From NCBI GenBank assembly GCA_033026295.1, contig CM065182.1:18164215-18228214 (forward strand): a DNA stretch of 64,000 bases, given 5' to 3'. The position numbers and the translations under genes are program-made. Positions 26,534 to 42,453 of the stretch are shown one piece after another. The notes under the pieces are model-generated. The model saw nothing but the letters and a program-made list of their open reading frames with translations. It did not search any database and was not told the DNA's origin. This DNA comes from Channa striata. Its lineage: Eukaryota; Chordata; Actinopteri; Anabantiformes; Channidae. Each line of letters begins with the position of its first letter. The first letter of the stretch is position 1.

Positions 26534-27027
26534 GTAAGTAGATTTTTTTACTCTATATTATTTTTATCGGTCTGTTCAAATAGTGGACGCGGTCAATAGA
26601 GAGCAGTATTGTGGTTGAGTGCGTCGACTACTAGAGATATTAATTTTCTGTTTGTTCATACCATTTACAATTAAATTTAGATGTTTGGCAGTCATTTGAT
26701 ATAAAATGAAAACATGTAATTCTAACGTTTTATGGAGAATTTCGCCGTCAAACACGTTGTCGTCTAAGTTGTAACCTAAACTGTACTAAGCAGTGACTCA
26801 ACATTTCCCGTATCGTCCATTAGGGCTGTGTTCGCTGAACAAAGAAGGTCAACATGATCTCAAAATGGCGCTCTAACTGGAATGGCTGCCAGTAGCTTAT
26901 TGTTAGGTTCATATTGATTTTTATATTTAAAACAACTTTCAATTCTGGTTTTAATCAGTTTTTAATTTTAGTTTTTTATTTAGTTAATTTATCTTATGAG
27001 ATTTTTTTTTTCAGAGGTTGCCATTGA

Positions 27028-28862
<1,835 letters not shown>

Positions 28863-30700
28863 AGTTTATCATTTCCATGTTCTTGACCTCATTCCCTTCA
28901 GCTTAATGTGCTATGTATGCATTGTTACATGTACTGTGTTACAAAATTGCTGTCAAGAGTGTTTTAACCTTTACATGACCAAACTTAATCTCAATAAAGA
29001 ATTGAACTGAACATTCTGTCTTTGTTCTTGCATATGCACTGTTTAAATAACTACTCAATATATTTTTCAGCTCCATATAAACAGTAATTCTGTAGCTTGT
29101 CATTTTAAAACTATATTCTGGGCTATGATTACCTCCATCAAGATAGTGGTTTAAAGAGAAGTGACTACAACGGTAACCCTAAAAGTTTTGTCGGTTATCA
29201 AGACAATTACTCACATTCACATCACAGTAATGAAATGCCTTTGAAGGTAACTAACAGTGTTTAATACGAGCAATATTTACACTTGTAGTTTCAATGTCGA
29301 ATGCAATATTGTGTGCATATTTTACTGGGTTATTAAGATGCTGAATAAAGCCAGTATGTGTACTGTAGCTTTCACCTGGTCATTGTGAATATTCTTGGAA
29401 GATGTACAAGCCTAACGTGGATAAAATGGTGAGTGGGACTATAATCTATTTTTTTGATACAATGTCCTAGGTCCTATGAGGTTTGCACAGAATTATTACT
29501 GAGTCATTTGCAAAGAGTTCATGAAGCTGAGGCAAGATTACAACTCTAAAGACAAATTTGAAGGGCGAGAGATTTTTTATTCATGGGGAATGCCATCTAT
29601 TGTTAAAACATGCTGGCAACTAAGGTATGACTGGAAAAAGAGGTGGATCTCCTGTTGTGAGTTTAAAATATTAAAAAGCCCACAGAGAATACATACAGTA
29701 AAACAATAAAAATGTGTGAGGTAAAGCTCATAACTAAAAATATTGGTGTACTAGGGAAAATAATTTGTTTCCAATGGCAGTGCATACACAATAGATATTA
29801 TGTTGCAATGTTTTCATAAGTTTGGTCTTGGTACGTTCACTTAATTTCAGTAAAGTGAGTTTTGTTATCATTATAAGGAAACAGATAAACATGATTACCT
29901 TTTTTTGTCCCATGGGAAATCATTTTTTATTACTGAAAGGATTACTTGTACACTACACTCATAATCCTTTTTAGTACAGAAAGTCTGCTATGAAAGAAGC
30001 CCAGTATTTTACCAATGCTGAGGCTGGGTAATATTGTGTGATTATCACCCTTTGTGTATGTATTCACAATTTATGGTAGAAATGTATTCTTTAAGCATTA
30101 GGAATAATACCAACATTAAATCCACCAAAAATGGCAAGGATTGGGAATGACAACAGAGGAATTTGGTGTGTACTGTGGTATTTATCATCTAATCCAAAAA
30201 TAAACTGGCTCATCACTGTTTTCTGTATAATTTGTGGTCAGCTGTTTGTCCAGACAAAGGCATATATTATTGTCTCACTATGATGCCGCATTTTTTAGAC
30301 AACTGTAGAATAATGTAACCACGATGTCAAAACAGCTTGAAGTAATTAAAAAAAAGTCATGTTAGACGAATTTCTTAAGTTATATTCCTTAAACAACTAC
30401 ACATATTGAATATTCCTTGTCAATATAGAAAGTTTATACAATAAAATCAATATAACAATACCATCGAGTTTTAACATTGACAAATTATATAAAAAATACT
30501 GCCATTCTCCACATTTACCCTTCATTTGGGGTGTTTATTAATTTGGTAAATTAAAAGGGTTCCCCATTCACATAGCTGCTTTTGCCCAGGTTTCTTTGCT
30601 GCCAGTCAGTTCTTCTAGGTTTGTAAGCAAAAGGCATCATTGTTGTGTAGTGTTTTGTAATACAGAGCAACAAAATGTACTAAAATTCAACCAAGTGGCG
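28863..30700. other. Spacer between the two polyubiquitin genes
   Basis: Begins with the 3' UTR of the first polyubiquitin gene and its AATAAA at 28993-28998. The rest is AT-rich, with no recognisable exon, RNA gene or repeat family. Confidence 0.5.
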
Positions 30701-30722
30701 ATAACTTAAGTATGTAAAATAG

Positions 30723-30879
30723 CCAATGTGCATTCAAATCTGGGACTATTTCAATCGCGGATGAATATTGCACCATGACGTGTCTGTCGTGTGAATGAAT
30801 ACGTCCCTGTTTCAGTCAGACAGGAGACTTTCGCTGGAAAACACAGGAGGATTTTTGGAAAGAAAAAAGCTGCTCTAAG
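30723..30879 (+). promoter_or_regulatory. ubb: Promoter and non-coding exon 1 of the second polyubiquitin gene
   Basis: A CCAAT is at 30723 and a CRE-like TGACGTGT near 30777. A donor AAG|GTTAGT at 30879/30880 pairs with the acceptor TTCACAG ending at 31572, eight bases before the ATG. No TATA box is visible in the expected place. The design matches the upstream locus, but the control elements differ. Confidence 0.5.
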
Positions 30880-31427
30880 GTTAGTATATTTTCGGACTTA
30901 ATAAAACATTTTAGCTGAATTATGAGATTATGTGCGACATGACTACGTTTATGTGCTCTTTACTAATTTGGTGTCTTCATAGATGTTATCTGTTGTCACA
31001 TATCGCTGTACAATAAAAACGACTGTACAGCTAGCTGTAACGCCTCAATGATGCTAGCGTTTTTATCGGATTCTACCTACGTTAACCGTAGCCTGCTAGC
31101 TTTACTTGCTTCTTTTATTTTGACCTTGAGCAATATCGTGTAATAGATAATAGATAGAAAAAACATTCTAGCTGCTTCGTCCATTAAGTTAGCTGAACAA
31201 AACGAACGCACACAACAAAAGCTTATTTAAAATGGCGCTGATGCTCGAATCACCCTGCGCTCAGGTAGAGTTGACCTGTCGTTTGTGTCTTGTTGTTAGA
31301 CAACCGTGTATGTACATTCAACTAATGGCGACATTATATGTAAATGTAGCTGTATAGCGTTATTAGAGTTTAACATTTTTCATATTTCTGATAGGATTGA
31401 GTCGTAGTAGATTGGATAACGTTATAA

Positions 31428-32270
<843 letters not shown>

Positions 32271-33719
32271 ATAATTCCAAATTTTACTTAAGTTACACAG
32301 AAACCTATGCCTATATAATAAATGGTGGAACAAAATATGTGGTGGTTTTCCCTTTTTTGATGAAGTGTACTGTCAAAGTTACATTTACCCATATACATTC
32401 AATTTGTATTTCAATGGACACTGCAATGTAGAACAGAAAAATTGTCAATTATATTTATTGCCTTCATCGTGTTTAATTTAAAATGCGAGAATTAAAATCT
32501 TTGACTTAATAGCTGTCTTAATAACTTTCCATGCTGGTTACTGATGCGTAGTTGACAACTCTGCATCCCATGATAGACCAAGTACTGTTCTATTTTAAAT
32601 GAACTGGCGAGATACATTAAGTTTGAATACATGAATGCTGATTAGTGCAAAAAAATTGGGTGCAGTTTCGTATATTTTGTGTTTTAAGAAGCTGGTAAAT
32701 TATGTTACCTGGGATATCTGGTAAACCAGGGACCCTTTTAAACTTTGAACATGGACTGACAGGTAATTTTACTCCCCAAGTTATACTGTATATATAGCTC
32801 CCAGAAGGCACAGTATTAATTTTTTGCAGTATAGTCTAATAAATCAGATCATTACAACCGGAAACGCTTGTTATTTAACATCAAAATTCGATATTAACCT
32901 TTAACCTTTATTCTGAATACATCTACAAGAACAGTTAAAGAAAAACCTTTGGCCACTAGAGGTCGCTAGCCTGTCAACAGTCCTCACCTTAAATGCCCGT
33001 GCGTCTACTCGCCCTTACTGTATGACCCACATATGTAACTCGCTTCTTGGTGAAATATGAAGCTGATGAACATATGTCTATCTCAGTGTGTTGCCAGAAT
33101 TCTCTTTCTTATTTCCTAAAGATCATTATGACTGACTATTTAGAGTCATGTAATACAGCAGAATGATTCTGGAATCACTTGCATACATCTTTATTACTGA
33201 TTGACAAAAAACTGAAGGTTTAACCTGACACAATCTGATGCTACAGCATAAGAATAAGGCTTAGATTTCAAATATAATAAAGTTAAAGGACATAGTCAGC
33301 CTTCTGCACTGTACTTACAGGTAACCTGTGCAGCAGGGATGGACGGTACCTTGGGGAATTCATAGATCATGATTTTTTTGTCCAAAGATTCCCCAACACA
33401 TTATTCGCAAATGCGAGGGCAGATGGGTTTTAGGAAGTTCAGGATACTACTTAAGTACCGAAAAGATTCTGTTGTCAGGTTCACAGGCATTAAGTTCTCC
33501 AAGAGGCCTAAATTCTATAGAGAATAATGGAAGAGAATCAGGCATAAAGACAGCCAGAAGTGAAAGGAAACACAGTCAAGGTCACAGATAAACCATGATA
33601 AATATGAAGAATGAATGTGCTGCTCCAAAACACCTCAAACCTGGACTATTCTATTTGAACCCATCTTTGGAGTTCAAGCAAAACCCGAGGATTCGAGGAT
33701 TAGTCCTTTAAGTGGTAAC

Positions 33720-33763
<44 letters not shown>

Positions 33764-33859
33764 CGGCCCCTCTCATTGGCCTGACCAGTGCAGCAGCTGG
33801 TTAAATGAGCTGCGAGCAGCCGCTCCGCTCTCACTCGGGTTCACCGTGCGGGTGGAGGA
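32271..33859. other. ubb to p2rx5 spacer
   Basis: Holds the ubb 3' UTR and about 1.5 kb of AT-rich sequence, then the p2rx5 5' region with a long TG run (listed separately). No exon or RNA gene is recognisable. Confidence 0.5.
33721..33761. repeat. (TG)n microsatellite in the p2rx5 5' flank
   Basis: Twenty uninterrupted TG units ending about 100 bases before the p2rx5 start codon, in the likely promoter or 5' UTR. Confidence 0.97.
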
Positions 33860-36800
33860 ATGGCAGGCTGGGGAGGCTTCTTCTTCTCTCTCCTCAATTA
33901 CAAGACAGAGAAATATGTCATCGCCGAGAACAGGAGAATCGGTATATTATTTAGACTCTACCAGCTGGCGGTGCTCGGCTACATAATCGGGTGAGGCGGT
34001 TTTTGCATGTCCCCTTGTCCTGCATGGGACACAGAAAACGTCCATCCAGTGATTCAGAGTTAAAAATACATGTACTTGTCGAGTGTTTTTACTTTGTTGC
34101 TGTTAAAGTGACAGTGTCACATGGGTTTGTTCTGCTTTGGAAAAGTGTTTGATTTGGGGAATTCACCAGGGTCTCACTGTATACAGTGGGGGGTGGGGTG
34201 GGGTGGGGTGGGGGTGCTAATCCCAAACCTGTGTGTGACCAATATGATGAAACAAATCTGCTTTCACCTCAGTTGTTTATGAAAGTTAAGAGGAACTTGC
34301 TGCAGTGTGGCTGCTGCCCCATGGTTCCAAATCCACATTTGGCTGTGTGGCATGTACTGGAGTGAAGGAAGGGCTCATCATTTTGGTGTGTTTTGATTTA
34401 ATTGCCATATCACGTCTGAGGCTTTGTGGCATGTTTGTGTATGCACTCATTAGCTACAGCCAAGCCACCCTCACATACATCATACGTACCGTACGTGTAC
34501 AAAATATTTCCAAAATAATCCCTCATAGTTTTTGTTTTGGGGAAGGGGGTTGGGCATAAAATACTCTGATGTAGTCCAGGATAAATTTACACATTAAGAT
34601 GAATCATTTTATCTGCCACATGCTCGGGAAAACACCTAATGACAGTTATGATGTGTGTGTTGTCATCTTAAAACACATGGTCAGATCCATGGCTGGATCC
34701 CAAATAATATGTGAGTGATTTAATGAAATGAATTTTGAAGTTCTGATGAATGTCTCAGGTGGGTGTTTGTGGTGAAGAAAGGGTACCAGGAGAGAGAGGA
34801 GGCCATCCAGACCTCAGTCATCACCAAGGTTAAAGGTGTTACACGGGCCAACACCTCTGAGGCAGAGTTTTACCTGTGGAGTGCAGAGGATTATGTCATA
34901 CCACCAAGTGTGAGCATCTATCTGTCTGTCTGTCTATCTGTTATCATTTTAAACCAGGTAAAAAGTCAATTGTATACCACTACATGTGTTAGAGCTTCTG
35001 TCAGAACAGATTAGGTGTAAATCCTTACTGCCAACAACTGTCTGACAAATTTAACCATATGGAACTTGCTGAGACGTGTAATTTTTTTAACCTTTGGCTT
35101 CCTTTTGTATTGTCTGGTCCTAATTTTATTTGATAGGGCGAGCAGGTTTTCTTCGTAGTGACTAACTACATTGAAACCCCCAATCAGACACTCGGATTAT
35201 GTCCTGAGGTGAGGTTTTTTTTTTTTTTTTTATTAAATTCACATGGAATTACTGTATGTCCACACAATTGCATTGTTGCGTCCAACATCTACAATCCTCT
35301 CACAGAATCCCAAGGTGCTGGATGGACAATGTGTGAGTGATGATAAATGTGTCAGGGGGGAGACTGTGATCGCCGGCCATGGTGAGCACCACTGGAGATT
35401 TTCAAATAAAAGCGTAGTAGTTGTGCTCAGTTACAGGTTTATATATTCATCCTCAGATACAGACCATTCTACCAACCTCAGGCTTGTGAGGTCGAGATGG
35501 ATAAATAAGTTGGCAAATAACTAAAGTTATTTTGGTTTTCAAATCTCATTAACAGTCGGTTTGTTATCTTTTCAGTCTCAGTGTTGACAAAATATTCTTA
35601 CCTTTATCATCTCTGTTTCAAATCCAACCTAAGCCCTATAACACGTCTGTGTGTATAATCACACATAATACACACAATAGCAAAGGTATGTCTCATTGCG
35701 GAGTAAGGTTAACAATCTTTGCTCTCTCTGTCAGGAATCAAGACTGGTGTGTGTTTAAACAGCACTGGGACCTGTGAGATTCGCGCCTGGTGTCCTGTTG
35801 AACACAGCAAAAGACCCACGTGAGAATCTCTCCTCTCTTACAGGACTTTGGAAACTTGCCATCTTGTGCTACTACATTCACTCTGACTCTGATCCCTCAC
35901 AGGGACTAAGATATTTCACAGGTTCTATTTATTACTCTAACAGCCCGTCAGCTCCTTTTGTTTTGGTTCGTTTCCTCCCACAGCTGTCTGTTTCTTTCAT
36001 TTCCAGAGAGCCCTTGCTGAGTGAAGCAGAAAACCTCACTGTCTACATCAAGAATTTCATCAGATTTCCAAAGTTTGAATTCTCCAAGTGAGTGGTGCGA
36101 ATTGCTGGTGTGTCTATGGCGTCGTAGACCGCTGAGCGAGCTGGGGGATATACGTGTTCCACAGGCTGCTTTAAATAGCTTTAGGGTGCAGAGAACCTGC
36201 TATTTATACCAGCCTGTACATTGCAGTCAGTGAGACAGTGAAATGGTCATCTGAGACGTCCTTGACAGCAGGCCTTGCCCTGGACAGGTGTCGGCTCATT
36301 TGGGGTGCTGCCCTCTCTGCTGCTGTCTGTGAAACAAGTTCCGCAGGAAAGTAAAGAGATCCCACAAGTCACTGCTAATTCATCAGTCAGGCTCTTATTC
36401 TAATTATGCTCTTCTCTCTCATGTTTGCTCTGTGATCTTGATACTTATGTTGAATAGGGAATGGATGGTAGCATTGTGACACAGTGTGTGTTTGTTGTGA
36501 TAAACATTCACATACATTGCAAGCTACTGCTGTAGAGGGAAACAATTGCTTTTTTTTGCACAATTGTTGTAATTTAAATTCTGAATTTCTAAAGTGTGTC
36601 ATAACTTCATCTTTTATCTTCAATGAAAGCTTTGTCTCTGGGTTATAAAATTGTCCTTACAATGAGAAAATACAACTGGATTCCATATATTTTGAAAATC
36701 TGACTTTTTTAATGTCTTATCCTCTTAGGTCTAATGTCTTAGAAACCTCTAATAGCAGCTACCTGAAGATGTGCTCCTATGACAGAGAGAACGATCCTTA

Positions 36801-38888
36801 CTGCCCCATCTTCCGTCTTGGAGATCTGGTCAGCTGGACTGGACATGATTTCCAAGACATGGCTGTTAAGGTACAAAGTGTAATAAAACGCCAATTACGA
36901 TTGTACATGGGAGTGTTAATGGAGCTCTCACTTCCTTGCTTCCTCACAGTCATTCGATTATAAGCCGTAATTGACATTTGGTAATTAGTGAAACCCATTT
37001 AGCTTCTCATGATGGCAACACGAACTGTGTAAGAACACACTTGTGCTCCCTGTTGAAAGAAAAATAATTTAGATTTTACCAATTGTTTCAGAAATAGGTG
37101 TTCCGTTTTGAAGGGAATCAAAAATACAAAAGCATAAACTAGTTTTTTGTTGTCACACTAGACTGGTAAATTTCCTGAGAAGACTGTGGGGGTGGAAACA
37201 CTTGGTAACTGGAGACAAACTGTTCTGTAACAAATCCATCCACTGTCACTTTTTCTTTTTTTCATACATTCTGTTCACAACCATTAACTAACAAAAGTCC
37301 ACTTGGAATTTGTTCCGCTTGCACTACAAATCAATAAAAGACAACCAATGTTTCTACAATAAACCTATACATGAAATAGTGTCAAATCTGGATTATCTTG
37401 TTCTCCTAAAAAATTTGTCAAAACTTGTTCACTTTGGCTTTTCAGAGACTCTAAAATCAATGCGTTAATTTCTTTATGTTGACATTGCTGTTACTGCTCA
37501 CAGACTCATTCTTGTACTAAAGGCCACTAAGACCAGTTAAGAGGAGGCATATTGGTTGACTTCATGTCAGGGAGCCACACTAATGAGGATATAACTGTTG
37601 CTGTTATGGCACCAGGCTGGGAGATGACCTGCCTTATAAATAAAACTTGCAAATTAGTATCTTCCTTTAAATTGCATTTGAAAACATATTTTCCTTGACT
37701 GACTTGTATATACAGTGTATGGTGTGAGCAAAATTATGCAATGTGTAACTTATAACACATTATTTAACCACATATATATATACATATAATTTTTTTTTAT
37801 TATTATTGCTAGTGTTCAAGTCTTTGTTTTTATCCATTAGGGTGGGTCTATTGGTATTCTTATTGAGTGGAACTGTGACCTGGATAAGGACTCTTCACAG
37901 TGTAATCCACAGTACAGCTTTACCCGTTTAGGTACGAGCATAAACAACTCCATCACATCAGGATACAACTTCAGGTACGTCCTAATTTATTAAACATATT
38001 TGTCAGCAATCTGTCTTAATTTATTGCCTGTCTCTGACCTGTTATTTCCATCTTTTATACTTTAAATTACCTGATTTATTTCCTACAGATATGCCCGGTA
38101 TTACAAGGATCAAAATGGTGAAACCTATCGCACTTTGTATAAAGTGTATGGAATTCGCTTTGATATAATGGCCACTGGCCAGGTACAGCAGTGACATGAG
38201 CAGATAAGTACAAGATTCAAGTAATAAACATGTAGTAAATGTATTTGTTTTGCAGGCCGGAAAATTCAATATTATTCCGACAGTAATTGCCATTGGCTCT
38301 GGTGTTGCTCTGATGGGTGCAGTGAGTAATTCACTAAAATATAATGTTGATGTATATGTTGAAAGATCAGTGTGTCCGGTCTGATTTATCTTTTCTTTCA
38401 GGGAGCCTTTGCATGTGATATGATACTGCTGTACATGATGAACACAAGCTCCTTTTACAGAGAGAGGAAGTTTGAAATCATCAATTTCAAGTATGTCTTA
38501 TCATTAAAGTATGAGAAGGAAGACATACTTTAATAATGCGGCTTTTAGATTAATAATTTTCCAAGCCTTGGCTGTCACATTCATTGGCACATCTATTCAT
38601 TCTGCATGTACCAGGAAAGAACGGACCAAAGCCAAGGATGGGAAGCCAGGACACAGGGAAAGGAGATCCCGGAGACCAGCTGCAGAGAAAGAGACTGGGA
38701 ACTCGGTTAAAAAGCCAGAGGGAACTGAACCCATTGAGGGATCTTCTCCCACTGCAGGCCAGCAGCCAGACGTGGCTGAAAACAAGGGTCCTACAATTCC
38801 ACGCAACACAGGACAGAGATACTCTGCCATTCTCTCTCCCCAAAGTGCAGAGTCAAGACATCACATCACTTTTTCATCATACAATTAA
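33860..38888 (+). CDS. p2rx5: P2X purinoceptor 5, ATP-gated cation channel (11 coding exons)
   Basis: Trimeric plasma-membrane channel opened by extracellular ATP. Exons: 33860-33990, 34759-34909, 35137-35208, 35306-35381, 35735-35819, 36007-36087, 36729-36870, 37841-37974, 38089-38182, 38256-38321 plus 38402-38490 (phase-0 junction), and 38615-38888 as the last; 1395 bases, 464 residues. The cytosolic T16-x-K18 motif follows NYKTEK. TM1 spans about 30-50. ATP-contact residues are K67 and K69 (TKVKG), NFR at 289-291 and K309. All ten ectodomain cysteines are present. TM2 is about 328-352 with an intact exon. The tail after 374 is long and rich in K, R, E and P. The YKTEKYVIA N-terminus and the emc6-shpk neighbours favour P2X5 over P2X4 or P2X1. 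A poly(A) signal is at 39382. Confidence 0.92.
34187..34216. repeat. (GGGGT)n G-rich repeat
   Basis: About 30 bases of GGGGT-like units on the plus strand, in p2rx5 intron 1. The four or more G runs could form a G-quadruplex. Confidence 0.85.
34916..34941. repeat. (TCTG/TATC)n tetranucleotide repeat
   Basis: Short TCTA/TCTG run starting six bases after the donor of p2rx5 exon 2, on the edge of intron 2. Confidence 0.8.
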
Positions 38889-40204
38889 GTTTGCAGGCAA
38901 AGCAGCCTCAGGTATGTTGCAAAGAGTGGCACCAAAGTCTGACTGCACTTCTTGTCCACTGACATGACATTTACTTAAGCAATGCTGGCCCAGTTTGAAG
39001 ATATGCTGGTCCAGAAGAATGGGTAAATTCTGTACTACGCAGATGGAGCCAGGACATTGGTTTAGAAATGAAAAGTTGCTGGGTCAGGAATCACGTCAAT
39101 ACACAACGCAGGATTTCTGGGATCATGCTTGTGAAGTTAATAGAATGTATTTTACCTAAGACTAAGGGAATAGCTAAATATTTATGAGGTACTGCTTTAC
39201 AAATGCAAAGAACTCACCTTTGTTGTTTGAAGTCATAAAATCAATACTTTTAGCTTTTTTAGCTGTGGCTCAGGCTTACAAGCATCAGTTGTTCGTTTGG
39301 CTATAGTTTTTGGGAAAAAAAAATACAGAAATCACAGAAAACTTGACCTGATGGATTCACTGAATTAAAACTTAAAACATAAATAAAAAAAAATTAAGTA
39401 CCATATAAATGAAATATCAAATAAGACGACAAATGATGAAAAGATGTGTTGAGGGTCTTCATTTCATTTTGAAATGCCTAGATATGCTTAAATATTTGAA
39501 CATACTGTTCAATTGCTTATGTGTTTATTGCATGGATGTGGAGTTGACTGTCCTCATTGTGACAGTGATATCTAGGCTAATTCAGTACATTTGTATTCAC
39601 AATTCACTTGAATCTGTAGAATGCAGTCGGCCATGTGTTCTGGGCCCACAGCAAGTGTACAGCTGGTTCACAGCTGATGTGCCGGACAAATGAACACTAA
39701 AGTGACAGGATTCCTTTTCCTGATTCTATTTATTCTTCATTGTTAGAAACATGTGTCATGTTGATTCCATCTCAACAAGGCACACTGCCTGACAAAAACA
39801 ATTTCTGCAAACAACTTATAGATGCATTTATTCAAACCAATTATCACATTTGTTAGAATCTAACCACACTACTGTACATGAAATATAATGCCACACCTCA
39901 ATAGAATGTAACCTGTTTTAATCTACATTACACTACAGCCTACATTATAGTAACTGTGGCTCTTACTCTGGAATAACTGATACTGAGTACAGAGAAGTTA
40001 GAAGTTAAATAAAATGATAGTTATAGGTAAGACAAAAAGGACAGTTTATTCTGTTTACGGTAATTATTGATAAATCATCCAATATATTAAAAGTACATTA
40101 TGGAAGAATAAGGTCTTTCACAAATGGTTTACCTACAAACAGCAGGACAGACAGTATTATTGGTTTACGTTGCATTAGACAGAAATAATTAATAGTAATG
40201 TGTG
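38889..40204. other. p2rx5 3' UTR and convergent spacer with emc6
   Basis: Likely 3' UTR of p2rx5 to the AATAAA at 39382, then AT-rich sequence, then the emc6 3' UTR with a minus-strand AATAAA at 40050-40045. No other exon is seen. Confidence 0.55.
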
Positions 40205-40214
40205 CTATAGTGTT

Positions 40215-40547
40215 TTAGTATACATGCACCATTCCGTAGAGAAAAGTCCAGAACAGGACATAGGTAAAAAGACCTCCAACAAGCCCTCCAGTGAAGAGAA
40301 GTCGACGTGACTTAAAGAACTTATTCCACCTCCGTCCGGCCTTGAGTATGAGCAGCAGAGAAAGGAGAAACGAGGATAAGAAATAAAAAATGAAGCCATA
40401 CAGTCCCGTCAACCCCAGGATTCCAGCCGTTGCTCCAGACAGAGCAGACACAGAGGTACGGCAGTAGTCCAGCACCGCATTATTTCCCCGGACAGCAATT
40501 TCACTGATGAACTGTGGTCCCTCACGCTTGGCTACAACTCCTGCCAT
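40215..40547 (-). CDS. emc6: ER membrane protein complex subunit 6
   Basis: Small core subunit of the EMC insertase, which inserts tail-anchored and multipass proteins in the ER membrane. A single coding exon gives 110 residues, the usual family length. It starts MAGVVAKREGPQFISEIAVR, with hydrophobic segments at about 37-60 and 85-107 and a weaker one around 60-72; the KSRR basic loop falls between them. The minus-strand acceptor TTCTTGTGACAG just upstream, and a donor CTCCG|GTGAGA near 41353, suggest an intron in the 5' UTR with a non-coding first exon at about 41353-41420. It is convergent with p2rx5, as expected for this conserved neighbourhood. Confidence 0.97.
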   Translation of the reverse strand: MAGVVAKREGPQFISEIAVRGNNAVLDYCRTSVSALSGATAGILGLTGLYGFIFYFLSSFLLSLLLILKAGRRWNKFFKSRRLLFTGGLVGGLFTYVLFWTFLYGMVHVY

Positions 40548-42453
40548 GTTGGCTCTGGTCAGCTGTCACAAGAAGGCGCTGCTCTAACAAGAAATGCAGG
40601 CATGTTTACAATAGAAAAACAAAATATTTTACACGAGCAGTTTTGAAGCACATGTTATGTACATAATAATAACTTCATTTATAGTTAGTGTCTAGCTTGT
40701 GACATTTTGGAAACATATTGGTTCTTGCACTAGTACATTTATTTCAAAGCTATAGCTATGTTGCATTGGTTGTTATTAACAACTAGTGAAAAATTTGCTT
40801 GCTACCAACAAGATCCATCAAAAAGCATATGCTGCTCTCACAACATTGTCTGTACTTCTACTACAACTACTACTATTATTAATAATAATGATGATAATAA
40901 AAACACAGAGACATGACCCTGACAAGGCCTGTTCTGATGAGTAACACCTACGTTTAAGTTAAAACATTCTCTTTTTTTATTATAACACATTTTTAGCACG
41001 AATTTGTCGAATAGTTTTTATAACTTATAATATTAGTACTTACTGTCACGTGTTTGAGAAATGCTTTACCCACATCATTTGATGCTAACTTAATGCATTC
41101 AACTAGTAAACCAATCGAGCATTGTTCGACATTAGCTTAGCGACTGATCACAATGAAGCATCGTAGCGTTGGTGTTAGCTAACATACACTTGAAGTCTTG
41201 CCAGAGTAAAAGGCACAAATTAAAAATAGGCACAGAATAAATATAACTGTAGGGAGCAGAGCTCAAACACTAAACTGAACAGCACTTTAACGGTAATGCT
41301 AACGACGTAACTAGCATTTTGCTCTGTGACGGCAACTAGAAGCAGGTTCTCACCGGAGATGGAAGCGAGGACTCGTCGACTAATCCCGGTTCGATTACAA
41401 AAGCATAATCTGTAAATGTAAACTCACAGACTTGGTTATTATCTTGTACGTAAGTAATTTGAGAGGCTATGACACAGAAATGGCTCATTCAGTCTCGCCT
41501 CGAAGATTGTCAGCCATGCTCCGCCGCAATGCACTCTGGGATTCTGTGAATCATCGTACAGGAAGCCACGGCGTGGTGCGTTCGACGTACATTAAAGGGT
41601 GGGAAATGTTTTATCACTTTTTAAGACTGTATCAGCCGTTAAACTCTAACACCGGTTGGATGTGTTCGGTGAAACTTTAGCTTCAGCACGCACCCAACAG
41701 AGCAAAACTTAAAGAAAAAGTTTTTTTTTTATTTGGGGGGGGAATTAAAATAAAAACAACAGGAAAGCCAATTCCAGCTATTGTTAGTGTTGCAATTCAG
41801 TTCATTTGTTTAAAAAAATCCATTGGTTCAATTTCTATGTTTACATTTCTACTGTATTAATTAGACATACAATGCTGTGTACAAAATACATTTACCCCAT
41901 ATTTGTGCCCATGTGTGACAATAATGTTGCCAAATTTCACATATATAATAAATTGTTAGCTTTAACATGAGTGACGTTTGTTTTTTCTGAGAATTACATA
42001 TATTTTGTTTCTTATATGTGTCTTCCATAAACTGGATCCTAAAGAGGATTAAATAAGTAATACATAAAAAAACAGTAGAACTCAGAGATTCAAAATAGAC
42101 GTTCAACACAGAATCTCACAGAAAAATCCATCTGAATGAATCACGGGCATAAGTTTGTTTTATATCGATTATCAGCGTTGAAAGTGATGAGTTAAATTGT
42201 GGACATTGAGAAAGAAACTACGAATAGTTACTTTTAAAAAAAATCTATACCAGTGGCACAAGTAATAAACAAAAAGTCGCGTGTTTCGTTATTTCCTGAC
42301 TTTATTTCTATCATATTGGTTCAGCAGCAGCAAAAAGGCCTAAATGAATGGGATTAATTGTAACTATTAATGGGAGACCGGGTTTCCTCATCGCGCGTGA
42401 ACGCAGCCTCGTTGCCCTGTCGCGCAGTGGAAGTGTCCGGACCCGCAGCAGAC
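40548..42453. other. emc6 to shpk divergent spacer
   Basis: Holds the predicted emc6 5' UTR intron and promoter and the shpk promoter. Apart from the ZNF143-like site and an AT-rich middle part (41690-42330) I see no further element. No TATA box is evident for shpk; the sequence just before its ATG (42370-42450) is GC-rich. Confidence 0.5.
41527..41545 (-). promoter_or_regulatory. ZNF143/Staf-like site near the emc6 start region
   Basis: The minus strand reads AGAATCCCAGAGTGCATTG, close to the CCCAGMATGCAYYG consensus of ZNF143 sites found at many housekeeping promoters, with one core mismatch. It lies about 130 bases upstream of the predicted emc6 non-coding exon. Confidence 0.4.

Noticed and set aside
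42370..42453. Upstream in-frame ATG for shpk adding 28 residues
   Set aside because: The extra residues do not resemble the family, which begins just before the GLDVGTT loop.
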